64,000 nt of DNA from Archegozetes longisetosus (Eukaryota; Arthropoda; Arachnida; Sarcoptiformes; Trhypochthoniidae): contig JAEMBT020000006.1 in the NCBI GenBank assembly GCA_018873245.2, positions 2,297,855 through 2,361,854 of the forward strand, in the 5' to 3' direction. The number at the start of each line of letters is the position of its first letter. Positions within the stretch are counted from its first letter, which is position 1. Shown in pieces: positions 23,575-36,680 of the stretch. The translations under genes and the position numbers were made by a program. The notes beneath the pieces are model-generated. The model saw nothing but the letters and a program-made list of their open reading frames with translations. It was not told the origin of the DNA and did no database searches.

Positions 23575-24938
23575 ATGTCAAGCGAAAGGTTATCAAACAA
23601 ATTATCAAAATGTATGTTATCTAAAGACTACTACGAAGCACATCAAATCTATCGGACATTATATCACCGATTATTGCGGGCCAACAAAGTACGAGAGTTG
23701 GCAGACATGTTATATTCGGGTGCCATGGAGTTCTTGACTCTAAAGCAGCACAATTCGGGTGCAGACTTGGCCTGTCTTTACATTGATCTCATGATCAAAA
23801 CCGGCAACAGAACAGCCGAACAGCAGATGATCGCAAGTAATGACCAAGTGTTGAGTAATATCCGAAATCTCTTTGAATTAATCCCCGAGAAGACCCCCGA
23901 AAGAATAAATTTTATTTCAAAAGCAGTTAAACTGCAATTTTTGCCGCAGTCGGCAATCAGACGCCAGTTTGCTGTTGTTTTTTGGAAAGAGAAGAACTTT
24001 GTCGAATCACGACTCCATTTCGTTTATTCTTCTGATTCTGGAGACGATTGTGCTCTGATGTTAGTCGAATATCAGACAAGTCTTGGTTTCCCGAGTGAAG
24101 TCGATCTGTTTATCGCTCAGTTTGTACTTCAAGTGCTTTGCATTAAAAACAAATCGATGGCAAATAAAACGTTTCAAGCTTACACTTCCAAACATCCTTC
24201 CATAAATTGCTCGAATCCCCCCTATTTTTGGCCTCTTTTGAACTTTTTATGGTTTCTATTGCTTGCTATTGACAGGTATTTAAATGTTTTAAATTATGTT
24301 AGAAATTTTAGCCTCCATTTCTAACAAACTTGAGATATAGGATCAAAACTAAAAGATTTAGGATTAAATTGTATGAACTCTAAAAATTCGGAGTCCACTC
24401 AAATGGTTTTTCTGGTTTTAATACTTACCAAAACATTTTTACCCAAAACTGAGTCAAAAGAATTGCTTGCTTTTAATGAAATTAATATTCCGAACATCCA
24501 TTAGCTTTTGAATGCAAACTTTTAGTAAAAACATGAACAATATTAGAGTCGAATACTTGAAACCTATTAAAACTTGAGCTTATTTGTAAACCTATTAGTT
24601 TTGATCCTATCAGTTAGTCTTGAATAAAGTTAAGAATTAAATCAATTTGATTACAATTTAGTGGAAAGACGTCAACCTTCAAAGTTCTTATTGATCTATA
24701 CGAGACATCATTAAAGCGTGACCCTTCTTACAACGAGTACTTATCACAAATTGGTCATATATACTTTGGTCTGGAAAACGCATCCAGAAATCGAGGTCCG
24801 TCTGGTTTTTTCGGTAACTTAATACAATCACTACTGGATAATGATAGTGATGACGAACAATCGAATGCAGGTTCAAGTCGTGCGACCAGTTCTTCAACCA
24901 ATAGACAACAAAATTCACATGAAGTTGAACTCGATTAG
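23575..24938 (+). CDS. GET4: GET4 (TRC35), Golgi-to-ER traffic protein 4
   Basis: Two exons: 23575-24275 and 24662-24938, joined in phase 2, giving 325 residues (human GET4 is 327). The alpha-helical repeat body includes SGAMEFLTLKQ, YTSKHPSI and the hydrophobic PLLNFLWFLLLAIDR. After the intron come the conserved IGHIYFGL segment and a GFFGNLIQSLL motif, then an acidic and Ser-rich tail. GET4 is a cytosolic scaffold of the BAG6/UBL4A complex that passes tail-anchored membrane proteins to the GET3/TRC40 ATPase. Frame read-through past 24275 would give an unrelated 15-residue tail, so the splice is clear. Confidence 0.96.
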
Positions 24939-25315
24939 AAAAATTTTTTAATATTTTTAATTAATTATAAAACTGAGGCTAAAAACTGTTTTCTTTCATA
25001 CAATTCGAAAGTGTTGTGTAAAAGAACGCTCTTATTAATTATTATAGTAATAATAATAACCTTTTAATTGTTTTTTGCATTACTTGCATAAAAAGCTTAT
25101 TCGTGTAGGAATTCTGCGAAATACAATTTTTATTTTAATTTTCAATTTTTTCTCCTTATCTCTTAATAAAAATGACATCTTATGTAACAAATACATGCAT
25201 TAGTCCTTTAATTAAATTTTGTTTTGTATTTTAATTAATATTGTCTGCACTTCTTGGAGTTGTTCTCATAAGAATTGTAATCTTGAGTCGAGTGACTGTT
25301 TGTTCTCTTTGTGAG
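24939..25315. terminator. Short 3' spacer between convergent GET4 and eRF3
   Basis: 377 bp containing the 3' untranslated regions of two converging genes. AATAAA motifs occur on the plus strand (for example in ttaataaaaatg near 25165), while minus-strand TTTATT equivalents are present. Nothing else is recognised. Confidence 0.45.
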
Positions 25316-28300
25316 TCATTCGACAACTCTTAAAACCTTTCCGATGGCAATAGTTTTTCCTTCATCTCTAAGCGTAAACCTTCCCATTTGTTGAAACTGA
25401 GAGAACGGCTCCATACATATGAGACCTCCAGAACATTCGAGACGCATAAGTGCCACCTGATCTTGTTTTACGAAACGAGGATGTGCCTGAAAACAGTTAT
25501 CAATTCATACAACAATTAGATTATACAGTCAAATAATACTGGAATAACTATGCTATAAGAGAATCACACATTGTCGGACGTGTACTCTATCGAAACTATT
25601 ATTTCCATGATTCACACTCAAAAAACGGTTCAATTCTTAACTATTTTGTTCATTAATAGTTAATTATAACTTGTTTTAGTTGAGGTCATTGTTTCTGTAG
25701 CACGCATTCTATTAGAAACCTTTATTGATGGTAAACTTATGGAACCTTAGGCTTATAGTAAGTTAACTTAATAAAATAGATAGTTTCAATTCTCAATGAT
25801 AAGTCAAAGATGTGCCATTAGGTCAATCATATATCGTCGAATGTGTACACAAAGCTGTCAACACATTTCCATAAATAGGAGGCAGATTAGAAAGGAACAA
25901 ACTTACATTTGAATGTTAAACAGGAACCTAATTGATTCCATACACAAATTATTATTTAAGAGAAAGCTCAACAAAGTACTGAATAATTCTAAGGTTATGT
26001 CTTTCAATACAGATTAGAAGATATAAATGGCAGAAATAGTTGGAGTGCCTTTTGGTGTGCATTTGCAAATTAAGTCTAAAGAGGCTGAAAAGTGTCTGCG
26101 GAAGTTGCGGTATCCGTATTGAGAGACATTCAGACAGTATTGGATATGATTATTAGAATTCAAAATGAAAACTTCAAAGACTAATTTCTAATATGCATTC
26201 CTTCAAAAGAAAAATCTAAACTTTCAGCAAAAGATAATTCATAACTTATTTAACGGTTTAAGTATTTTATATAAATATGTTTAATACTGTAATATAGATC
26301 ATTTTATACCAAATTTGAATTGTTGTTCCTTTTGTTAGTAAATATAACCTCTGATTGTCTGCTGTATCCTAGAAATTGTTGCTTTAAATGTTTGATTCAA
26401 AGACTAAGGCTCAATTCCACTGGAATAGAGAATAAGCCTACTCTCATGAATCAAATAACTTTAAAAGTTATATTTATTTACCACAAATGTAACGCTAAAA
26501 ACACACAGAAATTGTGTAATTAGCTGACAATCTGTGGACATTATTAACTCTCAATAAGTTTGACCAATACATGGTAGCATTAATAGATGACTTTAAAACA
26601 ATCAAGTTTAATAAGAGGTCTGATTAACTATTAAAAAGAACAACAATAAATGGTTGCGCTCTACCCTTCTCTGGATCAAATTGAATTAAACAGCAGGCAC
26701 TTAGTTGAGCAATGTGTCAATTGACTGTATTTTGAACTTAGCGCGCGCTTAGTATTCATTGAAACTCACTATTGTTTGATCAGCGAATCAATTACTGAAA
26801 AAACATATTGATGTGCGCGTGTTCAACAATAAATGTATTCCTTATATTGATCTTATCTAACTGTCCTAATACATACCTTAGCCCTTTTGCCAGTTTTCTT
26901 GTCAATTAAATCAATAATAGCTTTAACGCTGACTTCTTCAATTGCACAATGAATATGTAGAACAGCTGAATATCCGGGACAGATAATTGATTTATGTTCA
27001 AGAATAGCCACCTGAGCATCAAACACTTTGCCGACATTACAGGGCGCCGAAGCGTCGCATAAGACAAAGCCAGCCGTCACTTCTTCCTCTTCTACTCCTT
27101 TTAACTTAATTTTAACATTTTCGCCTGAAGACACTTGATTTACTTCGTCTTCATCTGACCATAACTGTAAAACTTCTACTTGTTTTCTATTAGGCATTAA
27201 TATTAGTTGTGCTCCTCTTCGAGTTGAGCCACTTTCCACTTTACCAAATATAACAGTTCCCATGTCCTTGTATTTGTCGACTACTGGCAGACGGAAGGGG
27301 CCCTCAACGTGTCGTGACCACGTCGGCAACGAATCGATATATTCCAAAAATGATGGACCTCTTTAAAAGTCAATCATTTAATCAATTAGGTCAAAAGTAG
27401 ATTAAGAAATAAATTATTCAATGAAAAATTTACTGAAACGCTTCTCTCAGAGAAATTTTTTCACTAACTTTTGTTGAACTAATTAATTAATTGGTTAAAA
27501 TTTCTAGTATTAGAGCCTAAAATTAAATTTCGAATTAATATTCAATATCACGTAAAGTACGAACTAAACCATCTTTCGTATCAGTCATCGAAATTTAGTT
27601 TGAAAAAATTTTTCTAAATATCACGTTAAAAGAAACTGATTTATAAATGATTGGCAAATAAATGAAGATAATTGATTAAAACAGGGTGAAAGACATTTAC
27701 CTATACCAGGAGCAGATGGACTCATCAATTGGCTCTTTAAGGAAAGCTCCGGTAAGACCAGAACAAGGCATGAAAAAGATTTCATTTTTAGGGTTAAATC
27801 CGCATTTCTTAAGGTATGGAAGAAGCTTTTCGCAGCATTCGTTATATCTCTGTTCGCTCCATTCGACAGTCGGGTCATCCATCTTATTGATCAAAACAAC
27901 CATATGTTTAACACCTTTTCAAAGAACATAAAAATAGAGAGGTATTCAGATTATACCAAAATCTAGTTTCAAATCTAGAATTCAAAGCTGAACTCATTAG
28001 TTTCAAGTGTCAACTTTTTCGATAATAAATTTTGTTTCATTATACTTCAAAGTTCTGAAACCTAGGCTCTGACCGAAAAGCTTTGGCTATCGATTAAATG
28101 AAATTAAATACTGTTTCACTGATTAAAATAGAGTTGAATCTTGTTTTAAACCTAAAACTAATCAAACCTGCAGTCTTTGCGAGCATAGCGTGTTCTCTAG
28201 TTTGTCCTCCACGTTCGAATCCAGTCTCAAACTCTCCTTTTCGGGCAGATATAACGAGAACCGACAGGTCTGCCTGACAGGCGCCACCAATCATATTCGG

Positions 28301-29672
28301 TACAAATCCACGATGGCCTTAAACAACAAAAAATACAAAAAATCAATACCAAAACTGAATCGAGACATGTAACGGCATACCGGGTGCGTCTAAAAGAGTG
28401 AAATGTTTGTTTTTTGTCTCAAAATAAGCTCTTCCGACCTCAACCGTCTTTCCTTTGTCTCTCTCTTCTTGGTTTGTGTCCAAAGCCCACGACAGATACC
28501 ACGACTCCCTGTTCTTCTCTTTTGCTTCTCTTTCATACTTTTCTAAAGTTCTCTTATCTACCATTCCAGTCAAGTAAAGCAATTGTCCGCCAATTGTCGA
28601 CTTTCCGGCGTCCACGTGACCGATGAAGACTATGTTTAAGTGTTCTTTCTTTGAACTTGAGTCACTTTCTAACGCCTTGTGTGCCTTTTTCTTAACTTTT
28701 GTGACCTTTTTGTGTTTGGGTTTTTCCACCAGATCTCCGATATCTTCTTCTGCCACATCTTCGATTTCTTCGTCTGTCAAATTAATTTAAAATTTTTAGT
28801 TCAAATCAACTCTATATCAGTGAAAATAAGATATTAAGCTTGTAAACTATTTTCAAGTATAAGAAAGTATTGAAAGACTAAGATAAAGAAGCTCATTAGA
28901 AGGTTAGACGTAATCAAAAGTGTAGATTAAGTGAAAATTAAGTAACTATTAGTAATACAAACACCAAAACTTATTTAAGTTATTATTAATTGAGTGTAAC
29001 ATTAAGTCAAATAGATATTCGAATTAATCTTCAGAACAAAAAATAAAGAGAAAACAGTTAAAGGCTTTGTTAAAACAGATAAAAGGCAATAAAATCAATC
29101 AATACATAGAAATTTTGGCAAATTTAAAGGTTAAATAAAATAAATGAAATGAATAAGAGATAAATCAATGCCATTATGACTATTTATGATTGCAAAAGAG
29201 TGTAAAATATGTCAAATCATTATTGAATATAAGAGTCATTATTGAATAGTATATGAAAACTGCAAAAACTGAGAGCAAACATATGATACGATAGAAACTC
29301 TTAAATAGTATCTAAGATACCATCTTCTTCTTCATCATCATCCTCTTCGTCAGCATTGGCTTCCCAATCGTCGACCACATCGTCACCAGTTTTGTCATCA
29401 GCGGTTGTCTTATTGTTATCATTGTTATCATTGTTATTGATCTGATTAAGTTGAGTCTGATCTTTAAGATCATTAGAATCTTTATTATTAGCGGTACTGT
29501 TATCTTGATTGAATGCAAAAGAAGGCACAAAAACAGGTGCGTCGACATTGAGTTTAGTTAAACCAATTGATAAGGAATTAATTGACTGATCGTTTGGGGA
29601 TGAGTTAGAATTTAAATTGAATTTCTCATTCTTCTCAATACTACCCGTCGAATCGTTCGACTTCTCATCCAT
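25316..29672 (-). CDS. GSPT1: Eukaryotic peptide chain release factor GTP-binding subunit eRF3
   Basis: Six minus-strand exons: 29321-29672, 28381-28773, 28168-28317, 27701-27914, 26877-27360 and 25316-25486. All phases agree, giving 587 residues. The disordered Asn/Asp/Ser-rich N-terminus carries a PAM2 motif ([11 protein letters not shown], about 40-50), which binds poly(A)-binding protein, followed by an acidic stretch and a Lys-rich linker. The GTPase domain shows GHVDAGKST (about 169-177), DAPGHRG and NKMDDP. Two beta-barrel domains follow and end [20 protein letters not shown]. eRF3 works with eRF1 to terminate translation and links it to deadenylation and nonsense-mediated decay. The last intron (25487-26876, 1.4 kb) is the largest and has no visible coding content. 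Confidence 0.97.
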
Positions 29673-30722
29673 TTCTTCGACTGCTCCAACTTGTTTGGTA
29701 TTAATATTTTATAAAATATGTTGTAAAATATGTTATTAATAACTAACTTTATTACTCAGATCCAATTAGAACGAATTATATCAATTTTAAGTCGTGTTAT
29801 TCATAGACGTATCTCTGATCCAATACAATATAATGTGTTTATGTGTTATATATTTTGTGCACTTATGCCAAATCAACACAATGTGCTCCTCAATGGAATG
29901 TTGCACTCAATTCATTAATACATGTCTCCGTTTCCTTCTGTTAAGCGCTTATTTAATGCTACGTATTATATGAGTGCAATTTTTCTAACCCTCACTATTT
30001 CTCTTGCTTTTTATACTTAGGTTTTAAGCCAATGGTATCGATTTGAAGCTAGTTTTAAATTAGATTTTATTAGACTTAATGATAAGTTTATTAGATTAGT
30101 GTTAGATTAGTTATATTTAGCTTTTAGTATAATCGAAGACAGTCTTATTGAATAAAGTTTGAAGAGACTTAATATTTGAAACCAATCTTACTTATGAACT
30201 GTAAAACTAGTTTATTTGGCTCATCCATAGCACAACTTTTCAGATGAATAGATTACAAGTTAATTGAATTTAGAGGATGTCTAACAAAGTTTAGTGGTTT
30301 AGAGCCAAAAGTGAAACAAAACTAAATGAATTGGTGAATGAAGAAGCTGAATGAAAATTTTCATAAACGAAACACGACTAGAACGTAGTCTACAAAGTAA
30401 TTAATTTGTTGTATCTATGACTACGTAATTGTTGTAGTTTAGAAATGTCACTTATTTTGGTTGCAAATATATAAAATGTTTTCATTTTGTATAAGGAAAT
30501 AATTGTTGAAAGTGTACTTAAGAAATTTAGTTATCATTGTAGTTATGATTTTAGAGCAATCTTATATGATTTAACATACTATTCAAGTACAAAAATCACA
30601 TTTTAGAAAACTGATTCAAAATGAAAAATGTTACCTTTTCGTTGACTTCGTTTCATCTATTTGTTCAAATTTTCAAAAATCTTATTTATTAAGTTTGTTT
30701 TTCTAAAACCAGCTTAAATGCA
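29673..30722. promoter_or_regulatory. Divergent intergenic region between eRF3 and the GT17 gene
   Basis: About 1 kb between two divergent start codons, A+T-rich and without coding exons. It should hold both promoters. A short direct repeat of aaaatatgtt lies next to the eRF3 start at about 29713-29733. Confidence 0.45.
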
Positions 30723-32326
30723 ATGCTATTAATGAGTCGGTTTAAAAGAACTTTTATACTTTTAATAATAGTTTCAACCATAATAATTTACGTAATATAT
30801 AACTGGTCAACAACAAGACTTATTTTCCGTGATTTTGCTTATCTAACCAGGTACGAAGCAAATCATAGTTTATGTTTACTACTTTTGTCAATGCATTTCG
30901 TTTTACAACTTTTCCTCGTAGATTTACGCAACTTTTGCTTATACTTTCTTTCATTTCTTACAGCTCTAAAACTATTAACCAGAGAAAATAGTTTAGAAAG
31001 TTTTTTTTTCGGTGTATACCGAACAATTGAGACGCTTTCTAATTGAATAGCAATCAAGTTTATTCTGAATTGTTCTTTAACTTTGATTTTATTTATTTTT
31101 TGAATTTGGAAAAAATTCTAAACATAGTCAAGTTAGAAAATTGATCACTAACAAAAGGTTAATTTTCAATATTTAAGGCCCATTTGGGACCGAAACCGTC
31201 CAAAGCCATGGAATATAATTGCTCATTATTACGCCGATGGACTATCAGGTGCACAGCTTTGTGAGCAGCACTCATGGCATAAGAGGACTAATAAACCAAA
31301 AATAATAGATTCTGTGATATTCTCAGTAGAACTCGACTTATTAGAGATAAGAATCAAAGAATTATGGAATCTCGTTGACCTTTTTATTGTTTTAGAAGCA
31401 GATAAAACTTTTACAGGAAAACAGAAGAGACTTATTCTTAATGAAAATTTGAACAAGTTTTTGTGGGCCAAAGAGAAACTTCATTATGAACTTTATACGG
31501 GTTTAGTTGAGTTAAAACCTCGTCAAAGTCCGTTCAAGAATGAGAACGATATGAGAACTCACATGAACCAAATCATCAAACGTTATGCTCAAAATGGAGA
31601 TATTATTATTTGTTCAGATGTTGATGAGATCCCGTCTTCTAAAACCATTCAACTGTTGAGAGAATGCGATGGATTTCCAGATATAATACATCTACAACTC
31701 AAAACTTATTTCTATTCGTTTGAATATTTTTTTAGTAATGATGACAGTTGGAGGGCGAATATCAATATTTACAATAAATCTCAGTTTAATTACGGTCACG
31801 GAAGACGATCAAATCATCTTTTAGCTGATGCTGGTATGAAAAATGTTATTTAAGTAGAAATTTTGCACAAATCAGTGCTTTTCGTGAAACAACAGAATAA
31901 CCAAATGCTTTCAAAGCACTCACTTATTCTGTTCCCCAAGAATTGGCCTCAATTACTTCAAGTTAATTTCTGAAATCAAATGATGGAAAAGTCTTAAATT
32001 TCTATCTTAAAGGCTGGCATTGCACGTTCTGCTTCAGAAATATATCGGATTTTATATTCAAAATGACTTCATATTCACATAACGACCGCGTAACTCACGA
32101 GAAATTGTTGGACACGCATGAAGTTCAGAGGAAGATTTGCAGTGGAGAAGATGTATTTGATATGTATCCTGAAGTCTATACATTTCGAGAACTTTTCATC
32201 AAAATCGGTACCATTCCTAAGTCGAAATCACTGACAAATTTGCCAAAATACTTGATAGAAAACTCTAAAAAGTTTGCTTTCTTATTACCAAATGGGTGCA
32301 TAAGAGAGGACTTCAATCAAGTTTAA
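30723..32326 (+). CDS. MGAT3: GT17-family beta-1,4-mannosyl-glycoprotein N-acetylglucosaminyltransferase
   Basis: Three exons: 30723-30850, 31178-31833 and 32013-32326 (phases 2 and 1), 365 residues. A short basic N-terminus and one hydrophobic segment (about residues 11-27, FILLIIVSTIIIYVIY) predict a Golgi type II membrane protein. The catalytic domain carries family landmarks: VIFSVELDLLEIRI, LFIVLEADKTFTG, the metal/sugar-nucleotide motif CSDVDEIPS, HLQLKTYFYSFEY, GWHCTFCF and MTSYSHND. GT17 enzymes such as MGAT3 add the bisecting GlcNAc to N-glycan cores. In invertebrates the acceptor is less certain, so the family is firm and the exact activity is inferred. Either Met1 or Met4 could be the start; both precede the anchor. 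Confidence 0.92.
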
Positions 32327-33734
32327 CTATTACAAAGTTTATTTCGCTATCTTTATGATAATTGAAGTATATTACCAAAGAGTTATTTGTTTTACTATTA
32401 TTTTTAAAGGATTCAAAGCGATTAGAATAGATATACCGTATCGATAAACTGCATGTGGATATTAAGATACTTTATTTTTGGTATTGCTGAAAATCACGCT
32501 CTATTTGAGTGCTTTCACTTGATTACTGAAGGTGGTATTCAAGAATAGGAATCACTGAGTAGGAAAATTATTGATTATTTTACTGAATTTTCAAGTCATG
32601 CAGAATTATAAATATTAATAACTGATGAGAGTGCCTGTCCATAAAATTTATACGAGTGCCTATCACTAACTGAGTGGCTCATGTGTCCACATTGTTAAGA
32701 AAATTTGTTTTAAGTATTGAGCTTCTAATTGAAGATTTTTTCTTAATTAGAAGTTCTTATTTTGGGTCTTTAACAGCATAAATTGATTATGAAATATTGC
32801 AGATATAATAGAAACTTATTAAGTCTAACTTCTAAGAGAATTAGCGAAATTATTCGAAGAAGTGATATAATGCTATTAAATACTAGATAGAATTGATGTA
32901 CAATTCTGTAAATACGATTGCATAAGGGCTCTAGTTTGGTGATTGCACACATTCAAATGCTTTTGTATAACATCTAGTAACGCATTATTGCATAATTGCA
33001 AGATTGAAGTGATAAGTGATTAAGGAGCGCTACGAGTCAATTAGTCTATTCAACATTGAATAAGAGCTTTTCAGTCAAATTACGGGTCCATTTGGAAATA
33101 TTTAGCAATCTTTTCATTTGAATCAATTTATACTGAAACTTTGACTAATCAAACTAACTCATTTTATTCATATGTGAATTTGCTGAGTAAATAATCAATT
33201 CGTATAGTTAACTATCATATTCAGCTGGAAAAAAATTTGAAACACCAACTACTCTTCCAAATGAGTCAATAATTCATATATTCATTTATCAATATCTGCG
33301 GATAATTCTTAAGGTTAAACTAATAGTATCGCAACAAAGCTGTACTAAACTTCATCTTATCTAAGCTCACGGCATATGATTTTTAATCACTGATTAGGAA
33401 CCGAAAGCCTGAGTTTAAGCTGAGATTAACATAAGAATATAATATTACGTGAAAGAGTATTTACATGTTGTTTGTAATGAAATATTCTACATGTTGCAAG
33501 AAAAATATCTTTTAATGATTGGTATCCAAGAAACCAATTATTTCAAATAGAATATATGAATAAAAGTAAGATATGAATAAACACCAGTAGAAACGTGTAT
33601 TATTATTACTGATTCAAATAAATTATAAGTTTATTGATAAAGTGACTCTTTTAAAAACAAACTTAAATGAGATTATACATAATATGAGTGAATATTCAAA
33701 ATAGAATTTATCCAATATAACAGTGAATATAAAA
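32327..33734. other. Spacer between convergent GT17 and STK11IP-like genes
   Basis: 1.4 kb of A+T-rich sequence with the 3' flanks of two converging genes. No conserved coding segment or structured repeat was found. Confidence 0.55.
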
Positions 33735-36680
33735 CTAAAACTTGAATAAGGGCATCGGCACATCAAATGTCTTCTCCCACTGGCTTTTGATTGGCGCCAA
33801 TATTTTTTTCATTGAATCAGTTGTTGATGAATTGATAACAAACTCAGTTTCAATGTTATCGTCAGAAAATGATAGCTTAAAAACTTTAAATTTAATATTA
33901 ACATAGATTTGTGGCAATAAATTGATAATCAACTCTTTGTATAATACTTTAATTCTATAATCAAGATTGAAGTCAAAATGAAGTTCGCCTAAGATGATAT
34001 GTTCCTCAGTCACAATAATGGCTATGTTTTCACTTAGCTTGAGCTCACTTCTCATATCATTTCTTTTATAATTGCCTGATTCAATCATTTGCACGATAAT
34101 CAGCTCGTCATTGCCAGCAATAGAGTTGTCATCGATTAATACCTTTTGATTATTACTCGAGATACAGGCAACAGTTATTAATTTACCAACTGTTTCATTA
34201 AAATAACTCAGAAACGATTTACCGATCAGTTCATCATCAAAAACGATAAGATTATGTGATAAACTAGATTCTGATAAACTCGATCTCTTCGAACTAAACC
34301 TATTGATAAATGATCTAGACTTTGAAGATTCGTGTTCTTTATTGTCTTCTTTAAATTCAATCCAAAATCCCTGATTAGTCAACAAATTAGGCAAATGTTT
34401 GACTTGTATTAAAGATGTAATCGGTTTCGAAACATTCACTTTTAGATAAGACTCAAAATTGTCTGGCTTTTCATTTTGATTGATCGTCAAAATCATTATT
34501 TTTTTACTAGAGATAACCAGAAGAGACTTTTCTAACTTATTTCCAGATTCAGTCATTGCTCTGCATTCGACCAAACCTTCGACTACTTCATCTTCACCTG
34601 CAGGACCACTAAAGAGTTGAAGCTCAATATAGAGCTTAAGGCTGTGATCAACTCTTGTAAAAAATGAGTTATCATAATCATTATTAACGGAAAATATCTC
34701 ATCCCAAACATTAGTCTCTTCGACAACATTAGGCATCGTTTCGGCAGGCATTTGTTGAGGATTTTGGCTCAAAATAGTTATATCACTACCACTTCTACGT
34801 CTTCGGCTCTCATTCCTCATCATGACATCGCTACCACAATTTGGACACGAACTGATATGGAGTTCACTCATTTTATTGAGTCCACACTTGAGACATTCAT
34901 ATAATACTTGTTCAGAGCCTGATCTCTGTTTTCTATTCGAAATCCATGGAATAATGAAATTTTCATTAAATGAATGACACGAATCAATGCTATCAAAAAC
35001 ATATTTTCGTTCGCGCTTTGAATTGACTCTCGAATCAAAGCATAGCTTAAGCATTAAATTATTAATTATGTCAACACTTGTCAACACCTTCAAGTCATGA
35101 GTTCTCAACACTCTTCCAGAGACACAGTCCTTTTCAAAGATCATACCATCTTCTTCTCTAACATAGAGAAATATCGTTTCGTTAGTGTCTGGACATTCGA
35201 CTATTATTATATTCGTGTCGTTTTCAAGCTCTTTGCGACTCCATTCAGTCTTTTCTTCAGCTATTACCTCAATGTCTTCATCGTTAATGGTATTCAAATT
35301 CTCTTTTATCATTTCATCACTTAAATAATTGACTTTTGGAGTCGACTCTGCAACTGGAGGAGAAATATTTAGACTTATAGACGAAGCCATTGCTGGCAAA
35401 GAAGTGTCTATTTCTATAGCTGATGAAAGAAATGATCTATCATCAAAACTAGGTCTCAATGAGACCAACCACTCATCCCCTAACTCTTCTCTCTTTTTCT
35501 TCAACTCTTTGGCTTCACTTAAACTTTCTTTTCGACTATGAACAACATTATCAGAACCATTAATCACTAGGCGTTCTAAATCTTCATCAATTTCAGATTG
35601 GTCTTTAATCTTAACAACTCTTAATTTTTTTCTTCTAGTCGAATTATTTCCTGAACTGTTCAGACCATCGATTTGTGATTCATATGCAGTACAGAAGGAT
35701 TGATCATCACACTCTTCATCGGAATTCGTTTTAATGACTTCTTTATCACTCGGAATATCGGAAAACTTATTGGAATTTACTTTCTCAACAGTATTACTAC
35801 TAATCTTAAGTCCATCTAATTGTAACAAATGAGGTAATTCTTGTTTAATAAGCTCGTTTACGCTTCTATCACAAGAAAACGGATTTTTTTCGATCCATAA
35901 ACTCTTCAAAGACTTGCATTGTTTGAGACATGTTATCATTGAATTTGAATCAATTATACAATTGATAGCAATATCTAGTTCTTGAAGGAACACCAATTTT
36001 TCGATGCCATCAATACTTTCGATAAGATTTCCTCTAATAAAGAGTGTCTTAAGTGTTGTACAGGTAATATTATTAAGTTTTGGCAACTCCGTTAATGAAT
36101 TAAAACTTAAATCAAGTTTAGTTATGCTGTTCACAGAATAATTAGCGATATTGTTAAAGACTTTAATCCGATTCCAACTCAAGTCAAGCGTTTGAACTGA
36201 AGATGGAATAATCGACGCGTTCACGAAAACGATATTATTTTGACTCAACTTAAGTGTCACTAAAAGAGGCCAAACGCCAAACAGATCCCAAAACTCTTCG
36301 TCTAGATGTTGATTATCAATAGACTTAATACAAGTCAAAGACTTTAACTGAGATCTAATTGTCTCCAAACCTATCAATCGCTTAAACGAAACGCGAATTA
36401 ACTCAAGAGAAGTACAAGAACTAAAAGATGACAAATAAATAGTCGAATCAGTGGAAGTCTTGTCACCAACTATTTTAATCGATGGACACTTTCGTAACAA
36501 TTGTCTTAAATAATTGATTGAATTATTATTAATATTGTTGTTACGGTTGTTGTCATTAATCAATTTGATTAACCATTGATTTAGAGTTAACTGCAATTTT
36601 GCCATCATCAGATTCGATTCTTCTGCCCGACAAATTGAAACCAACTTTTCAATTTCATTGTTTAGTGATTTGTTTGCCAT
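33735..36680 (-). CDS. STK11IP: STK11 (LKB1)-interacting protein-like leucine-rich-repeat protein
   Basis: A single uninterrupted 981-residue frame. The N-terminal ~290 residues contain leucine-rich repeats (LDLSWNRI, LDLSFNSL, LFIRGNLIESIDGIEKL). A long polar, acidic middle region follows. A zinc-ribbon-like CLKC...CPNC pair at roughly 580-610 and an extended C-terminal PH-like region complete it. The LRR block followed by the CxxC pair matches STK11IP, a cytosolic partner of the LKB1 kinase that is also linked to lysosomes. Nischarin-type proteins share the LRRs but lack this layout. The gene has no intron, although most nearby long genes do. Assignment rests on architecture and local motifs; much of the middle is unconserved. 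Confidence 0.75.
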   Translation of the reverse strand: MANKSLNNEIEKLVSICRAEESNLMMAKLQLTLNQWLIKLINDNNRNNNINNNSINYLRQLLRKCPSIKIVGDKTSTDSTIYLSSFSSCTSLELIRVSFKRLIGLETIRSQLKSLTCIKSIDNQHLDEEFWDLFGVWPLLVTLKLSQNNIVFVNASIIPSSVQTLDLSWNRIKVFNNIANYSVNSITKLDLSFNSLTELPKLNNITCTTLKTLFIRGNLIESIDGIEKLVFLQELDIAINCIIDSNSMITCLKQCKSLKSLWIEKNPFSCDRSVNELIKQELPHLLQLDGLKISSNTVEKVNSNKFSDIPSDKEVIKTNSDEECDDQSFCTAYESQIDGLNSSGNNSTRRKKLRVVKIKDQSEIDEDLERLVINGSDNVVHSRKESLSEAKELKKKREELGDEWLVSLRPSFDDRSFLSSAIEIDTSLPAMASSISLNISPPVAESTPKVNYLSDEMIKENLNTINDEDIEVIAEEKTEWSRKELENDTNIIIVECPDTNETIFLYVREEDGMIFEKDCVSGRVLRTHDLKVLTSVDIINNLMLKLCFDSRVNSKRERKYVFDSIDSCHSFNENFIIPWISNRKQRSGSEQVLYECLKCGLNKMSELHISSCPNCGSDVMMRNESRRRRSGSDITILSQNPQQMPAETMPNVVEETNVWDEIFSVNNDYDNSFFTRVDHSLKLYIELQLFSGPAGEDEVVEGLVECRAMTESGNKLEKSLLVISSKKIMILTINQNEKPDNFESYLKVNVSKPITSLIQVKHLPNLLTNQGFWIEFKEDNKEHESSKSRSFINRFSSKRSSLSESSLSHNLIVFDDELIGKSFLSYFNETVGKLITVACISSNNQKVLIDDNSIAGNDELIIVQMIESGNYKRNDMRSELKLSENIAIIVTEEHIILGELHFDFNLDYRIKVLYKELIINLLPQIYVNIKFKVFKLSFSDDNIETEFVINSSTTDSMKKILAPIKSQWEKTFDVPMPLFKF

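Noticed and set aside
24860..24885. Possible tRNA B-box (ggttcaagtc)
   Set aside because: It lies inside the second GET4 exon, and no cloverleaf or A-box could be matched around it.
26320..26523. 67-residue plus-strand frame
   Set aside because: It lies within the large last intron of eRF3, without homology or splice context.
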